A stretch of DNA of 64,000 bases, taken from Lysobacter enzymogenes. GTDB lineage: Bacteria; Pseudomonadota; Gammaproteobacteria; Xanthomonadales; Xanthomonadaceae. The stretch lies in contig NZ_CP067396.1 of the NCBI RefSeq assembly GCF_023617245.1, forward strand, positions 1 to 64,000, written 5' to 3'. Of the stretch, positions 52,630 to 61,063 are shown one piece after another; the first letter of the stretch is position 1, and every line of letters starts with the position of its first letter. The notes under the pieces are model-generated. The model made no database searches and was not told where the DNA came from. It saw only the letters and a program-made list of their open reading frames with translations. Both the position numbers and the translations under genes were made by a program.

Positions 52630-53391
52630 ATGAAAGCGCAACTGACCCTGCTCGCCCTCGCTTTGGCCGTCGCCGCGCCCGCGTACGCCGAAGGCGACGA
52701 CGCCCGCATCCACAGCGACACCTCGGTGAGCAACCGCATCCATGTCGGCGGCCACGTCGGCGTGCGCGGCAAGATCCGGGTCGCGTCCGAATCGGCCGCG
52801 ACCGTCGACCAGGACCAGAACGCCGTGGGCAACAGCTCGCTCGGCGACGGCGACCACGACGCCCACCTCGGCGGCAGCGCGCTGTCCAACGCCCAGGGCA
52901 ACATCGGCGCCAACGTCGCCGCCGGCGTCGGCAACGCGCAGAGCAACGACACCGCGCTGTCGGCGGTGGACGGGCAGAAGGTGTTCGCCTCGGCGATGGT
53001 GTTCAACGACCAGAAGACCGCGTTCAACTACGCGACCTCCAGCCAGCAGGACACCTACTACGACGCCACCCTGGACGGCAGCGCGCTGTCCAGCGCCAAG
53101 GGCAGCATCGGCGTCAACGTCGGCGCCGGCGTCGGCAACGCGCAGAGCAACGGCATGGCCGCCTCGGTCAACAGCTCCGGCACGATCGCCAAGGCCGCCT
53201 CCGACAGCGAGCAGCACACCTGGCTCAACGAACTGGCCGCGGCCTGCGACCTGGACACCTTCGCCACCCTCGCCGGCAGCGCGCTGTCGGGCGCGCAGGG
53301 CAACATCGGCGCCAACGTCGCCGCCGGCGTCGGCAACGCCCAGCACAACGGCCTGTCCATCGCTACCGCGTCCTGCGGCAGCTGCCAATGA
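52630..53391 (+). CDS. Fap-type amyloid subunit, copy 1
   Basis: A 253-residue secreted protein with signal peptide (cleavage AYA-E, residue 20/21). Three repeats lie at about 81-111, 149-179 and 215-245, each of the form GSALSNAQGNIGANVAAGVGNAQSN. Linkers differ in length and content. The C-terminus is CGSC (249-252). This is the layout of FapB/FapC: repeats separated by linkers, with a CxxC at the end. The subunit would be exported and polymerise into biofilm fibrils. It is followed by a near copy at 53451. Confidence 0.8.
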   Translation: MKAQLTLLALALAVAAPAYAEGDDARIHSDTSVSNRIHVGGHVGVRGKIRVASESAATVDQDQNAVGNSSLGDGDHDAHLGGSALSNAQGNIGANVAAGVGNAQSNDTALSAVDGQKVFASAMVFNDQKTAFNYATSSQQDTYYDATLDGSALSSAKGSIGVNVGAGVGNAQSNGMAASVNSSGTIAKAASDSEQHTWLNELAAACDLDTFATLAGSALSGAQGNIGANVAAGVGNAQHNGLSIATASCGSCQ

Positions 53392-53450
53392 CGCGCGCGC
53401 GGCCGCGGCGGCACGCGCCGCCGCGGCCGCGCTCCCGACGGAGAACCCCG

Positions 53451-54266
53451 ATGAAACTCATGCATTCCCTGCTCGCACTCGCGCTCGCGGCGCTGGCCTC
53501 GCCGGCCTTCGCCGAGGGCGACGACGCCCGCATCCACAGCGACACCTCGGTAAGCAACCGCATCCAGGTCGGCGGCCGCGTCGCGGTCAAGGGCCAGATC
53601 CGGGTCGCGTCCGAATCGGCCGCGACCGTGGACCAGGACCAGCACACCCTGAGCAACGGCTCGCTCGGCGACGGCGACCACGACGCGCGCCTGGGCGACA
53701 GCGCGCTGTCCAACGCCCAGGGCAACATCGGCGCCAACGTCGCCGCCGGCGTCGGCAACGCGCAGAGCAACGACACCGCGCTGTCGGCGGTGGACGGCGA
53801 GAAGGTGTTCGCCTCGGCGATGGTGTTCGGCGCGCAGAGCGCGCTCGGCAACTTCGCCGCCACCAACACCGACGACACGTTCTACCGCGCCACCCTCGAC
53901 GGCAACGCGCTGTCGAACGCCAAGGGCAACATCGGCGTCAACGTCGCCGCCGGCGTCGGCAACGTCCAGGGCAACGGCATGGCCGCCTCGGTCAACAGTT
54001 CCGGCACGGTGGCGCTGGCGACCTCCGACAGCGAGCAGCGTTCGCTGGCCAACGTCCTCGACAGCGACGGCCGTCGCCTCAGCCTGGACCTGTACGCCTC
54101 GCTCGGCGGCAATGCGCTGTCCGGCGCGCAGGGCAACATCGGCGTCAACGTGGCCTCCGGCGTCGGCAATCTGCAGCACAACGGCCTGGCGATCGCGACC
54201 GCGTCCTGCGGCGCCTGCGCTCCGCCGCCGCCGCCGCCGCCGAGCTGCACCAGTTGCGGCGACTGA
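53451..54266 (+). CDS. Fap-type amyloid subunit, copy 2
   Basis: A 271-residue paralogue of the preceding protein. Signal peptide (cleavage AFA-E near 21), with repeats at about 82-112, 150-180 and 219-249. C-terminal CGAC (253-256) is followed by a proline run and CTSC (266-269). Repeat 1 and flanks are identical in DNA over 99 bases (52875-52973 versus 53699-53797), showing recent duplication or conversion. Which copy is the major fibril subunit is unknown. Confidence 0.8.
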   Translation: MKLMHSLLALALAALASPAFAEGDDARIHSDTSVSNRIQVGGRVAVKGQIRVASESAATVDQDQHTLSNGSLGDGDHDARLGDSALSNAQGNIGANVAAGVGNAQSNDTALSAVDGEKVFASAMVFGAQSALGNFAATNTDDTFYRATLDGNALSNAKGNIGVNVAAGVGNVQGNGMAASVNSSGTVALATSDSEQRSLANVLDSDGRRLSLDLYASLGGNALSGAQGNIGVNVASGVGNLQHNGLAIATASCGACAPPPPPPPSCTSCGD

Positions 54267-54342
54267 CCTCCCCCCGCCGCACCGCGATGGCCGCGCGACG
54301 GCCATCGCGGCCTTGCCGCCGTTTTCCCGTCGATGCCCCGCC

Positions 54343-55086
54343 ATGTCCGCCTCCCCTGCCCGCGCCGCTTCGTTCGTTATCGCCCTTGCGCTCGCCCATG
54401 CCGGCGCCGCGCCGGCGCAGCCGTCCGCCGCGCCCGGCGAGCGCTACAGCGCGGTCGATCTCACCCGGCTCACCGGCGCCACCGCGACGCCGCTGCGCAA
54501 ACCGATGCGCAGCCTGCGCGATCTGCGCTACCGCGAACTGCTGCGCCAGCGCTACGACTTCAGCTGCGGCTCGGCCGCGCTGGCCAGCCTGCTGCACTAC
54601 GGCTACGGCCTGGACGTCGACGAACCGGCGCTGATCGAAAAGATGATGGCCGGCGCGGACCCGCGCGAAGTGGTGCGCAACGGTTTCTCGATGCTGGACA
54701 TGAAGCGCTACGTCGAAGGCATCGGCATGCGCGCGCACGGCTTCCGCATCGACGCCGAGGCGCTGTACCGGCTGCAGATGCCGGTGATCGCCCTGCTCGA
54801 CCTGCGCGGCTACCGCCACTTCGTCGTGATCAAGGGCGCGGCCGGCGGACGCGTGTTCGTCGCCGATCCCGCGCTGGGCCACCGGGTGATGCCGCAGGCC
54901 GAATTCGAGCGCGGCTGGAACGGCATCGTCCTGGCCGTGGTCGGCGACCGGCCGATGCGCGCGGATTCCTATCTGGTCGGCGACCGCAGTTCGCCGGCGC
55001 TGCGACGACGCGGCGACGCGCTCGAACGCGCCACCGCCGCACCGCGCGCCGCCGAATACGCGCTGACCCTGTCCGACTGGTTCTGA
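54343..55086 (+). CDS. fapD: C39-family peptidase (FapD-like)
   Basis: A 247-residue secreted papain-like peptidase. The catalytic Cys is in RYDFSCGSAALASLLHY near 77, the His in RGYRHFVVIKG near 165, and the Asp in VFVADPALG near 178. The predicted signal peptide places it in the periplasm. C39 peptidases remove leaders after a double glycine. FapD in Pseudomonas has this domain and is needed for Fap export. It is in the same position, after the two subunits. Confidence in the peptidase is high and in the Fap equivalence good. Confidence 0.82.
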   Translation: MSASPARAASFVIALALAHAGAAPAQPSAAPGERYSAVDLTRLTGATATPLRKPMRSLRDLRYRELLRQRYDFSCGSAALASLLHYGYGLDVDEPALIEKMMAGADPREVVRNGFSMLDMKRYVEGIGMRAHGFRIDAEALYRLQMPVIALLDLRGYRHFVVIKGAAGGRVFVADPALGHRVMPQAEFERGWNGIVLAVVGDRPMRADSYLVGDRSSPALRRRGDALERATAAPRAAEYALTLSDWF

Positions 55087-55112
55087 TGTCCAGCGATTTG
55101 TTGAGGTGCCCG

Positions 55113-55853
55113 ATGAAACGTCCATCGCTCCGACTTTCCTTGCTGTTGGCCCTCGCGGCCGCGACCCCACCCGCTGCGGCGCTGCCGCCGCTGCGCGCGG
55201 ACCTCGTCGACGACGCCACCCTGGCCGCGCTCAACGGCCGCTATTTCGATGCGCAGATGCTGGTCGGCCTGCGCGTGGACCTGATCTCCAGCGTGGCCAC
55301 GCCGCAACAGGGCGCGGCGATGGCCAGCGGCTCGCTGCTGGTGCTGCGCGACGGCGCCGGCTTCAGCGTGCGCAGCGACGCGCGCAGCGAAGCCGCGGCC
55401 GGCGTCGGCGCGGACGCGTCGGCGGCCGCCGCGAGCGGCGCGGAGTCGGTGCGCATGCATGGCATCGGCCAGCTCGCCCAGATCGCCGGCGACGGCAATC
55501 GCCTGTCGAACCTGGCCGCGATCGAATTCGTCGATGCCGCCGGCCTGGCCGCCGACGCCGGCGGCTTCAACGGCCGCACCCACAGCGACAGCGCCGCCGG
55601 CGCGCTGCGCGCGCAGGTGACCTTCCTCGACGGCGCCGCCGCGGTCGGCGTGCAGGCGCCGGGAGTGTCGCTGCAACAACGCCTCGACGGCGGCCTGGGC
55701 GGGATCGCCCAGAGCGGCCGCATCGCCGGCGACGGCGTGGCCGCGGGCAACCGCCTGCAGCTGCAGATCGCGACCGCGCCGATGACCCCGCAATTGGGGC
55801 GCGAACTCGGCTTGCTGCAGGCGCTCGCCGGCCTGCGCGGCGTGCCGCGCTGA
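55113..55853 (+). CDS. FapE-like secreted protein
   Basis: A 246-residue secreted protein. Signal peptide (PAAA-LP near 25), then DLVDDATLAALNGRYFD at 31-47, a motif shared in form with two other proteins of the locus. A Gly/Ala/Ser-rich middle (GVGADASAAAASGAESV) follows. The C-terminal part is rich in repeated GDGNRLSN and AGDGVAAGNRLQL patterns. Placed where FapE sits, between the peptidase and the pore. Sequence support for FapE itself is limited. Confidence 0.65.
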   Translation: MKRPSLRLSLLLALAAATPPAAALPPLRADLVDDATLAALNGRYFDAQMLVGLRVDLISSVATPQQGAAMASGSLLVLRDGAGFSVRSDARSEAAAGVGADASAAAASGAESVRMHGIGQLAQIAGDGNRLSNLAAIEFVDAAGLAADAGGFNGRTHSDSAAGALRAQVTFLDGAAAVGVQAPGVSLQQRLDGGLGGIAQSGRIAGDGVAAGNRLQLQIATAPMTPQLGRELGLLQALAGLRGVPR

Positions 55854-55888
55854 ATCCCCTCGACGCCGGCATGCAAGGAGGCCCGATC

Positions 55889-57292
55889 ATGCGCGCCGCA
55901 CCGCTGTCCCTCATCCTGGCCGCGACGCTCGCCGCGCCGGCCCATGCCGCCGGCGCGTCTGCGTCCGACGGAGCCCCGTCCGGCGAAGCCGCATCCGACC
56001 CATCGTCGTCGCCGCCTCCGTTCGCGTCGCTGCACCAGCGCATGCTCGAGATGAGCCGCGAACTGGCCGCGCAACGCGCCGAAATCGAGCGCCTGCGCGG
56101 CGAGGTCGACGAACTGGAACTGGCCGGCCGCGGTCGCGGCCTGGGCCCGACGCAGACCGCGGCGCCCGACGGCGCGCAGCAGGGCGCGCCGCGCGATGCG
56201 CGCGAGTTGGCGCAGGACGCGCGGCGCAAGGCGGCCGACGATGCGCGCGGCGAAGACCAGGCCGACCCGGGCAACAGCGGCGACGGCGCCGCGCCGGTGC
56301 AGATCGGCCAGGCCCAGCGCGACGAGGACGCGCAGCGCCGCGAACAGGAAAAGGCGCTGGTGGTGCGCGAGCATGCGCCGCTGTTCGAACGCCGCTTCAC
56401 CTTCGACGCGGGCATCAGCTACAGCTATTACGATCGGCGCCAACTCGCGCTCAGCGGCTTCCTGGCGCTGGACGCGATCTTCCTCGGCAGCATCAACCTC
56501 GACCAGACCAAGGCCAGCATCGGCACGGTCGAACTCAGCGGCCGCTACGGCCTCAGCGACCGGCTCAGCGTCGAGGCCAGCCTGCCTTACGTGTATCGCG
56601 ATTCGCGTTTCGTCAGCGGCGGCGCCGGCGGCGCGTCGAGCGTGGTCAGCGAAGTGCGCATGCGCTCGCAGGGGCTCGGCGACGCCAGCGTGGCGGCGTA
56701 CTACCAGTGGGTGAAGGAATCCCAGCGCTGGCCCGACATCGTCACCAGCCTGCGCGTGCGCGCGCCGACCGGGCGCGATCCGTTCGGGCTCAAGCTGGTC
56801 CAGCCCGACGCCGACAACAACAACCTCAACATCCCCGAGGACCTGCCGACCGGCTCGGGGGTGTGGGCGGCGACGTTCAACGTCTCGGCGCTGCGCACCT
56901 ACGATCCGGTGATCCTGTTCGGCAACCTCGGCTACACCTACAACCAGCCGCGCGATTTCGACGACATCTCGCCGGTGGCCGAACAGGTCTCGCCGGCGCG
57001 GGTCGCGCTGGGCAACACGGTGCAGCTCAGCGGCGGCCTGGCGATCGCGCTCAACGATCGCTCGGCGGTGAGCTTCAGCGTCGCCAGCGCCACCACCGGC
57101 GCCACCCACACCACCGCGCCGGGCGCGCGCAAGCGGCGCGTGGCCGGCAGTTCCAGCAACTCCACCACCTTCAACATCGGCGCCAGCTACGTGTTGCCTT
57201 CGGGCTGGACCTTCAACGGCCAGCTCGCCGCGGGGCTGACCCCGGACGCGCCGAACTTCGTGTTCTCGCTGCGCGGATCGCGCTCGTTCTGA
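55889..57292 (+). CDS. fapF: Outer-membrane pore with N-terminal coiled coil (FapF-like)
   Basis: A 467-residue protein with signal peptide (AHA cleavage near 20). A predicted coiled-coil helix lies at about 46-78 (LHQRMLEMSRELAAQRAEIERLR...). A disordered linker follows to about 150, then a C-terminal beta barrel (FTFDAGISYSYYDRRQLALSGF...) ends in the aromatic FSLRGSRSF. FapF has exactly this plan: a trimeric barrel with a coiled-coil gate that exports the amyloid. AAGGAGG, 7 bases upstream of the ATG, is a near-perfect ribosome site. It ends the operon before a strong terminator. Confidence 0.8.
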   Translation: MRAAPLSLILAATLAAPAHAAGASASDGAPSGEAASDPSSSPPPFASLHQRMLEMSRELAAQRAEIERLRGEVDELELAGRGRGLGPTQTAAPDGAQQGAPRDARELAQDARRKAADDARGEDQADPGNSGDGAAPVQIGQAQRDEDAQRREQEKALVVREHAPLFERRFTFDAGISYSYYDRRQLALSGFLALDAIFLGSINLDQTKASIGTVELSGRYGLSDRLSVEASLPYVYRDSRFVSGGAGGASSVVSEVRMRSQGLGDASVAAYYQWVKESQRWPDIVTSLRVRAPTGRDPFGLKLVQPDADNNNLNIPEDLPTGSGVWAATFNVSALRTYDPVILFGNLGYTYNQPRDFDDISPVAEQVSPARVALGNTVQLSGGLAIALNDRSAVSFSVASATTGATHTTAPGARKRRVAGSSSNSTTFNIGASYVLPSGWTFNGQLAAGLTPDAPNFVFSLRGSRSF

Positions 57293-57343
57293 GCGCGCCG
57301 CGCGGTTTCGCTTGCGGGCCATGACGTCGCACGGTGCCCGGGG

Positions 57344-57373
57344 ACGGGGCGGAGGGTTTCCGCCCCGTTTTTT
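57344..57373 (+). terminator. Terminator of the Fap-like operon
   Basis: A 10-bp perfect stem (ACGGGGCGGA with TCCGCCCCGT) with a GGGTT loop, then a T run (57368-57373). The opposite-strand gene ends 4 bases beyond. Confidence 0.88.
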
Positions 57374-57376
57374 ACC

Positions 57377-58045
57377 TCACAGGCTGTCCCAGCGGTCCTT
57401 GATTTCCGCGCAGGCGGCGGTCAGGCCGTCGAGCCGGCGCTTGCTGGCCTTGGGCGCGGTGTAGATCCTGCGGGTGGCGATGTCCACCACGTAACAGCGC
57501 GAAGGCCGCACCACGCCGGGAGCGGACAGCTTGCGTTCCAGGTGCGCCTGCAGCGCGGCGGCGACGTAGTTCGCGCCGGTCTCGTTCAGGGGCTGGCTCT
57601 TGGAAAAGTGCAGCTTGACGCATCCGACCGCTTCGCCCGACTGCGGATCGAGCAGCAGCGCATCGGGGCGGGCGACGACGCGCACGCCGGCCAGCTCGAT
57701 CCCGTCCGCGCACCGCGCATCGGCCGCGACCGGAACCAGCGAATCGAGGTCGAACCCGGCGCTGAGTTCGACGAAGGAGTCGATGGCGTCGGCGGAATGG
57801 GCGCGGTCCTGGGTTTCGAACTCCGAGCCGCCGGCCTCGCGCCTGAGCGCCTGGGCGATGCCGTGCGCGCGCGCGCCGTCGGCCAGGCCGGACGCGATCA
57901 GGCCGGAGATGGCCTCGCGCGCATGTTGGTAGCGCACGGCCTTGACCGCCGGTACGTGCTTTTGGTCCCTGACGATCTGCCGCCGCCGGGCCGGCGTGGC
58001 CGTCATGTATTCGCCGAGTTTGTTGACCGAGATGCGAGGATCCAT
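57377..58045 (-). CDS. Conserved hypothetical protein, possible nuclease fold
   Basis: A 222-residue protein beginning MDPRISVNKLGEYMTATPARRR, a helical N-terminus, then RPDALLLDPQSGEAVGCVKLHF near 150. The PD...xVK pattern is faintly like a PD-(D/E)XK nuclease but lacks the usual acid before Lys. No known family was recognised. It lies 35 bases after the sigma-54 activator gene on the same strand and converges on the amyloid operon. Function unknown. Confidence 0.55.
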   Translation of the reverse strand: MDPRISVNKLGEYMTATPARRRQIVRDQKHVPAVKAVRYQHAREAISGLIASGLADGARAHGIAQALRREAGGSEFETQDRAHSADAIDSFVELSAGFDLDSLVPVAADARCADGIELAGVRVVARPDALLLDPQSGEAVGCVKLHFSKSQPLNETGANYVAAALQAHLERKLSAPGVVRPSRCYVVDIATRRIYTAPKASKRRLDGLTAACAEIKDRWDSL

Positions 58046-58080
58046 CCTGTTCCCTGTGTCGGTGATTGCACCGACACAGC

Positions 58081-59544
58081 TTAGCCGGCGGCCGTCTCTT
58101 CGCCTGCGACTTCCTCGGCCCCGCGCATGCCCAACCGCTGCATCAGCCGGTACAGCGTCACCCGCGACACATCCAATTCGCGCGCCGATTCGCCCAGCCG
58201 TCCGCGGTTGCGCTGCAGCGCGCGTTCGATCGCTTCGCGCGTGGCGGTGTCGCGCGCCTGTTCCAGGGTCACCGGCGCGCCGCCGCAGGCGTCGCCGATG
58301 TGCAGGTCGGTGGCGGTGAGGTAGCGGCCTTCGGCCATGACCACGGCCTGGCGCACCCGGTTGATCAGTTCGCGCACGTTGCCGGGCCAGGGATGGCGGT
58401 GCATGGCCTGGCGCGCGCACGGCGAGAAGCCCTTGATCCCGCGCGAGGTCTCCTGGGCGTAGCGCTGCAGCGCGTGGTCGGCGAGCAGGTCGATGTCGCC
58501 GCCGCGCTCGCGCAGCGGCGGCTGTTGCAGGCGCAGCACGCACAGGCGGTGGTAGAGGTCGGCGCGGAAACCGCCGTCGACGACGGCGCGGTCGAGATCG
58601 TGGTGGGTGGCCGAGACGATGCGCACGTCGACCGGCACCGGTTCGTGGCCGCCGAGGCGCTCGATCGTGCCCTGTTGCAGGAAGCGCAGCAGCGAGGCCT
58701 GGCTGTCCAGCGGCAGGTCGCCGATCTCGTCGAGGAACAAAGTGCCGCCGTGGGCCATCTCGATCCGGCCGAGCTTGCGTTGCTGCGCGCCGGTGAAGGC
58801 GCCGCGCTCGTAGCCGAACAGTTCCGACTGCACCAGGTGTTGCGGGATCGCGCCGCAGTTGATCGCCACGAACGGCTGGCGCGCGCGCGGCGAGTGCCGG
58901 TGCACGGCCATCGCCGCGAGTTCCTTGCCGGTGCCGGTCTCGCCGGCGATGAACACCGGCGCGTCGGTGCCGGCGACCTTGTGCAGGCTGCGGCACAGCG
59001 CGCGGATCGGTTCGCTCTGGCCGATCATGCCGTCCACGCCGATGCCGTCCGCGCCGTGGCCGCCGGCGCCGCAGGCCAGCGCGGCCATGCCGTAGGCGTG
59101 GCCGATGACGGTGTGCAGCACCGCCTCGGGACACGGCAGGGTGACGTAGTCGTAGCAGTAGTCGCGGATCAGCCGGCGGGTGGCTTCGTGTTCGAGCTGG
59201 GCGGCGGCGATGCCGGCGATCCAGCCGGCGTTGTGCGCGGCCAGGGCCGGGCCGAGTTCGTCGAGATCGCGCGCCTGGAAGCCTTCGCGCAAATCGATCA
59301 GCACCGCGTGCGGCAGGCGCGGGCTCGATTGCAGCTGGCGCAGCGCGGCACGGGCGTCGTTGGCGCGGCGCAGGTTCCAGCCCAGGCTCTGCAGCGGCGC
59401 CAGGGCGTGCATGCGGCCGGCGCCGCCGGGGCTGAGGTAGAGCAGCTCGCGCGCGGGCTCGCCGCGTCTCGCGGGAGATTTGGCGACGTTTAGCGCAGGC
59501 GCGGCGTAGCGCTGCGCCCGCTCGCTGTGGATACCGTTGGCCAT
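58081..59544 (-). CDS. VpsR-like sigma-54 activator (bEBP)
   Basis: A 487-residue activator. The N-terminal receiver-like domain at about 28-140 keeps an Asp in HAVLIDLREG but lacks a clear acidic pair, as in VpsR of Vibrio. The AAA+ core has Walker A GETGTGKE near 190, the sigma-54 loop GAFTGA near 245 intact, and Walker B GGTLFLDEIGD. The C-terminal Fis HTH is GRLGESARELDVSRVTLYRLMQRL. VpsR controls biofilm genes in response to c-di-GMP. By position this is the probable activator of the sigma-54 promoter of the amyloid operon. Confidence 0.85.
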   Translation of the reverse strand: MANGIHSERAQRYAAPALNVAKSPARRGEPARELLYLSPGGAGRMHALAPLQSLGWNLRRANDARAALRQLQSSPRLPHAVLIDLREGFQARDLDELGPALAAHNAGWIAGIAAAQLEHEATRRLIRDYCYDYVTLPCPEAVLHTVIGHAYGMAALACGAGGHGADGIGVDGMIGQSEPIRALCRSLHKVAGTDAPVFIAGETGTGKELAAMAVHRHSPRARQPFVAINCGAIPQHLVQSELFGYERGAFTGAQQRKLGRIEMAHGGTLFLDEIGDLPLDSQASLLRFLQQGTIERLGGHEPVPVDVRIVSATHHDLDRAVVDGGFRADLYHRLCVLRLQQPPLRERGGDIDLLADHALQRYAQETSRGIKGFSPCARQAMHRHPWPGNVRELINRVRQAVVMAEGRYLTATDLHIGDACGGAPVTLEQARDTATREAIERALQRNRGRLGESARELDVSRVTLYRLMQRLGMRGAEEVAGEETAAG

Positions 59545-59843
59545 GATGATCTGTCCCCGCGGGCGCAAAAAAAACGCGCAAACATTCCCTGTTGTTTACT
59601 CCAACGCAGTGGCTCGCGAAAGCCGGCCACCGACGGCCGGTCGTCTCGTCCTAGTGCGTTTTCGGCGGAGTGTTCGCAGCGCGGCGGCTGCGATAGCTAC
59701 AGGTAGTGGCGCGGGTGCGCGGCGGGCGCATTGGATCGTGGCAGGCGCGGCGGCCGGGATCGCGAAATTCGCAGCGCATCGGTCGCGCGAAGGGCGACGC
59801 AACCGCGGCGGCGGACGCCGGCCGCCGCGGTTTGCGCGAAACG
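59545..59843. other. Spacer with a long hairpin
   Basis: No gene. A 12-bp perfect inverted repeat AACCGCGGCGGC / GCCGCCGCGGTT at 59801-59832 follows the fbp gene (transcribed towards it), without a T run. It may be a weak terminator. Also a poly-A tract near 59568 upstream of the activator. Confidence 0.4.
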
Positions 59844-60896
59844 TTACGGTTGCTCGGCGTCGAACTCGTGGTGGTAGCGCACCGCGGTCTCGACTTCGCG
59901 CTTGCTGCCCAGGAACACCGGCACGCGCTGGTGCAGGCCGGTGGGCTGCACTTCCAACATGCGCTGGCGTCCGGTGCTGGCCGCGCCGCCGGCCTGTTCG
60001 ACCAGCATCGCCATCGGGTTGGCTTCGTACATCAGCCGCAGCTTGCCGCCCTTGTCGGCGCACTTGGCGTCGAGCGGATAGCTGAAGATGCCGCCGCGGG
60101 TCAGGATGCGGTGCACGTCGGCGACCATCGAGGCCACCCAGCGCATGTTGAAGTCCTTGCCGCGCGGGCCCTGCTTGCCGCTGAGCAGGTCGCCGACGTA
60201 GCGCTGCATCGGCGGCTGCCAATGGCGCTGGTTGGACATGTTGACCGCGAATTCCTGGGTGTCCGCCGGAATCTGCATGTCGCGCGTGGTCAGCACGAAG
60301 CTGCCGACCTCGCGGTCGAGGGTGAAGGCGTGGGTGCCGTGGCCGATGGTGAGCACCAGCATGGTGCTGGGGCCGTAGGTGGTGTAGCCGGCGCAGACCT
60401 GCGCGGTGCCCGGCTGCAGGAAGTCCTTGTCTTCGGCCTGGGTCACGCCGTCGGGCGCGCGCAGCACCGAGAAGATCGTGCCGACCGAGATGTTGACGTC
60501 GATGTTGGACGAGCCGTCGAGGGGATCGAACAGCAGCAGGTAGTTGCCGCGCGGGTAGACGTCGGGAATCGGGTGCGAGGTGTCCATTTCCTCCGAGGCC
60601 AGGCCGGCGAGGTGGCCGCCCCAGGCGTTGGCTTCGAGCAGGATCTCGTTGCTGAGCACGTCGAGCTTCTTCTGCGCTTCGCCCTGGATGTTCATGCTGG
60701 CCGAGCCGGGGGTGCCGGCATCGCCGAGCACGCCGCCGAGGGCGCCCTTGCCCACCGCGATGGAGATCGACTTGCAGGCGCGCGCGACCACTTCGATCAG
60801 CAGGCGCAGGTCGGCGTTGATGCGGCCGGCGCGCTGTTCTTCGATCAGGTAGCGGGTCAGGGAGATGGCGGAGCTGGGAGTGGGTACGGCGGACAT
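59844..60896 (-). CDS. fbp: Fructose-1,6-bisphosphatase class I
   Basis: Fbp removes the 1-phosphate from fructose 1,6-bisphosphate, the committed step of gluconeogenesis. The 350-residue protein has GNYLLLFDPLDGSSNIDVNISVGTIFSVLR near 118 with the metal-binding Asp and Glu residues. It also has GTHAFTLDREVGSFVLT and the C-terminal KLRLMYEANPMAMLVEQAGG with substrate-binding Tyr and Lys. The start MSAVPTPSS (60896) is used. An upstream ATG at 60929 adds only charged residues. Confidence 0.95.
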   Translation of the reverse strand: MSAVPTPSSAISLTRYLIEEQRAGRINADLRLLIEVVARACKSISIAVGKGALGGVLGDAGTPGSASMNIQGEAQKKLDVLSNEILLEANAWGGHLAGLASEEMDTSHPIPDVYPRGNYLLLFDPLDGSSNIDVNISVGTIFSVLRAPDGVTQAEDKDFLQPGTAQVCAGYTTYGPSTMLVLTIGHGTHAFTLDREVGSFVLTTRDMQIPADTQEFAVNMSNQRHWQPPMQRYVGDLLSGKQGPRGKDFNMRWVASMVADVHRILTRGGIFSYPLDAKCADKGGKLRLMYEANPMAMLVEQAGGAASTGRQRMLEVQPTGLHQRVPVFLGSKREVETAVRYHHEFDAEQP

Positions 60897-61063
60897 GGCT
60901 CTCGGGCGCTGGCGGCGAGGGGGCGCCATTGTCGCCGAAGTCGGTGACCGGGCGTGGTGCGCGCGCGTCGCTGTTCAGCTTGGGAGACAGCGGCCGGCGC
61001 CGGGCGACAGCGACGCGGGGCGTGCAGACCGCGTGTCTCCCGACGGCCGTCCGCGCGCGCGCT

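Noticed and set aside
52171..53391. Continuous frame reading from the short-repeat gene into the amyloid subunit
   Set aside because: The N-terminal half is an out-of-phase Arg/Pro-rich shadow. The subunit begins at its signal peptide at 52630.
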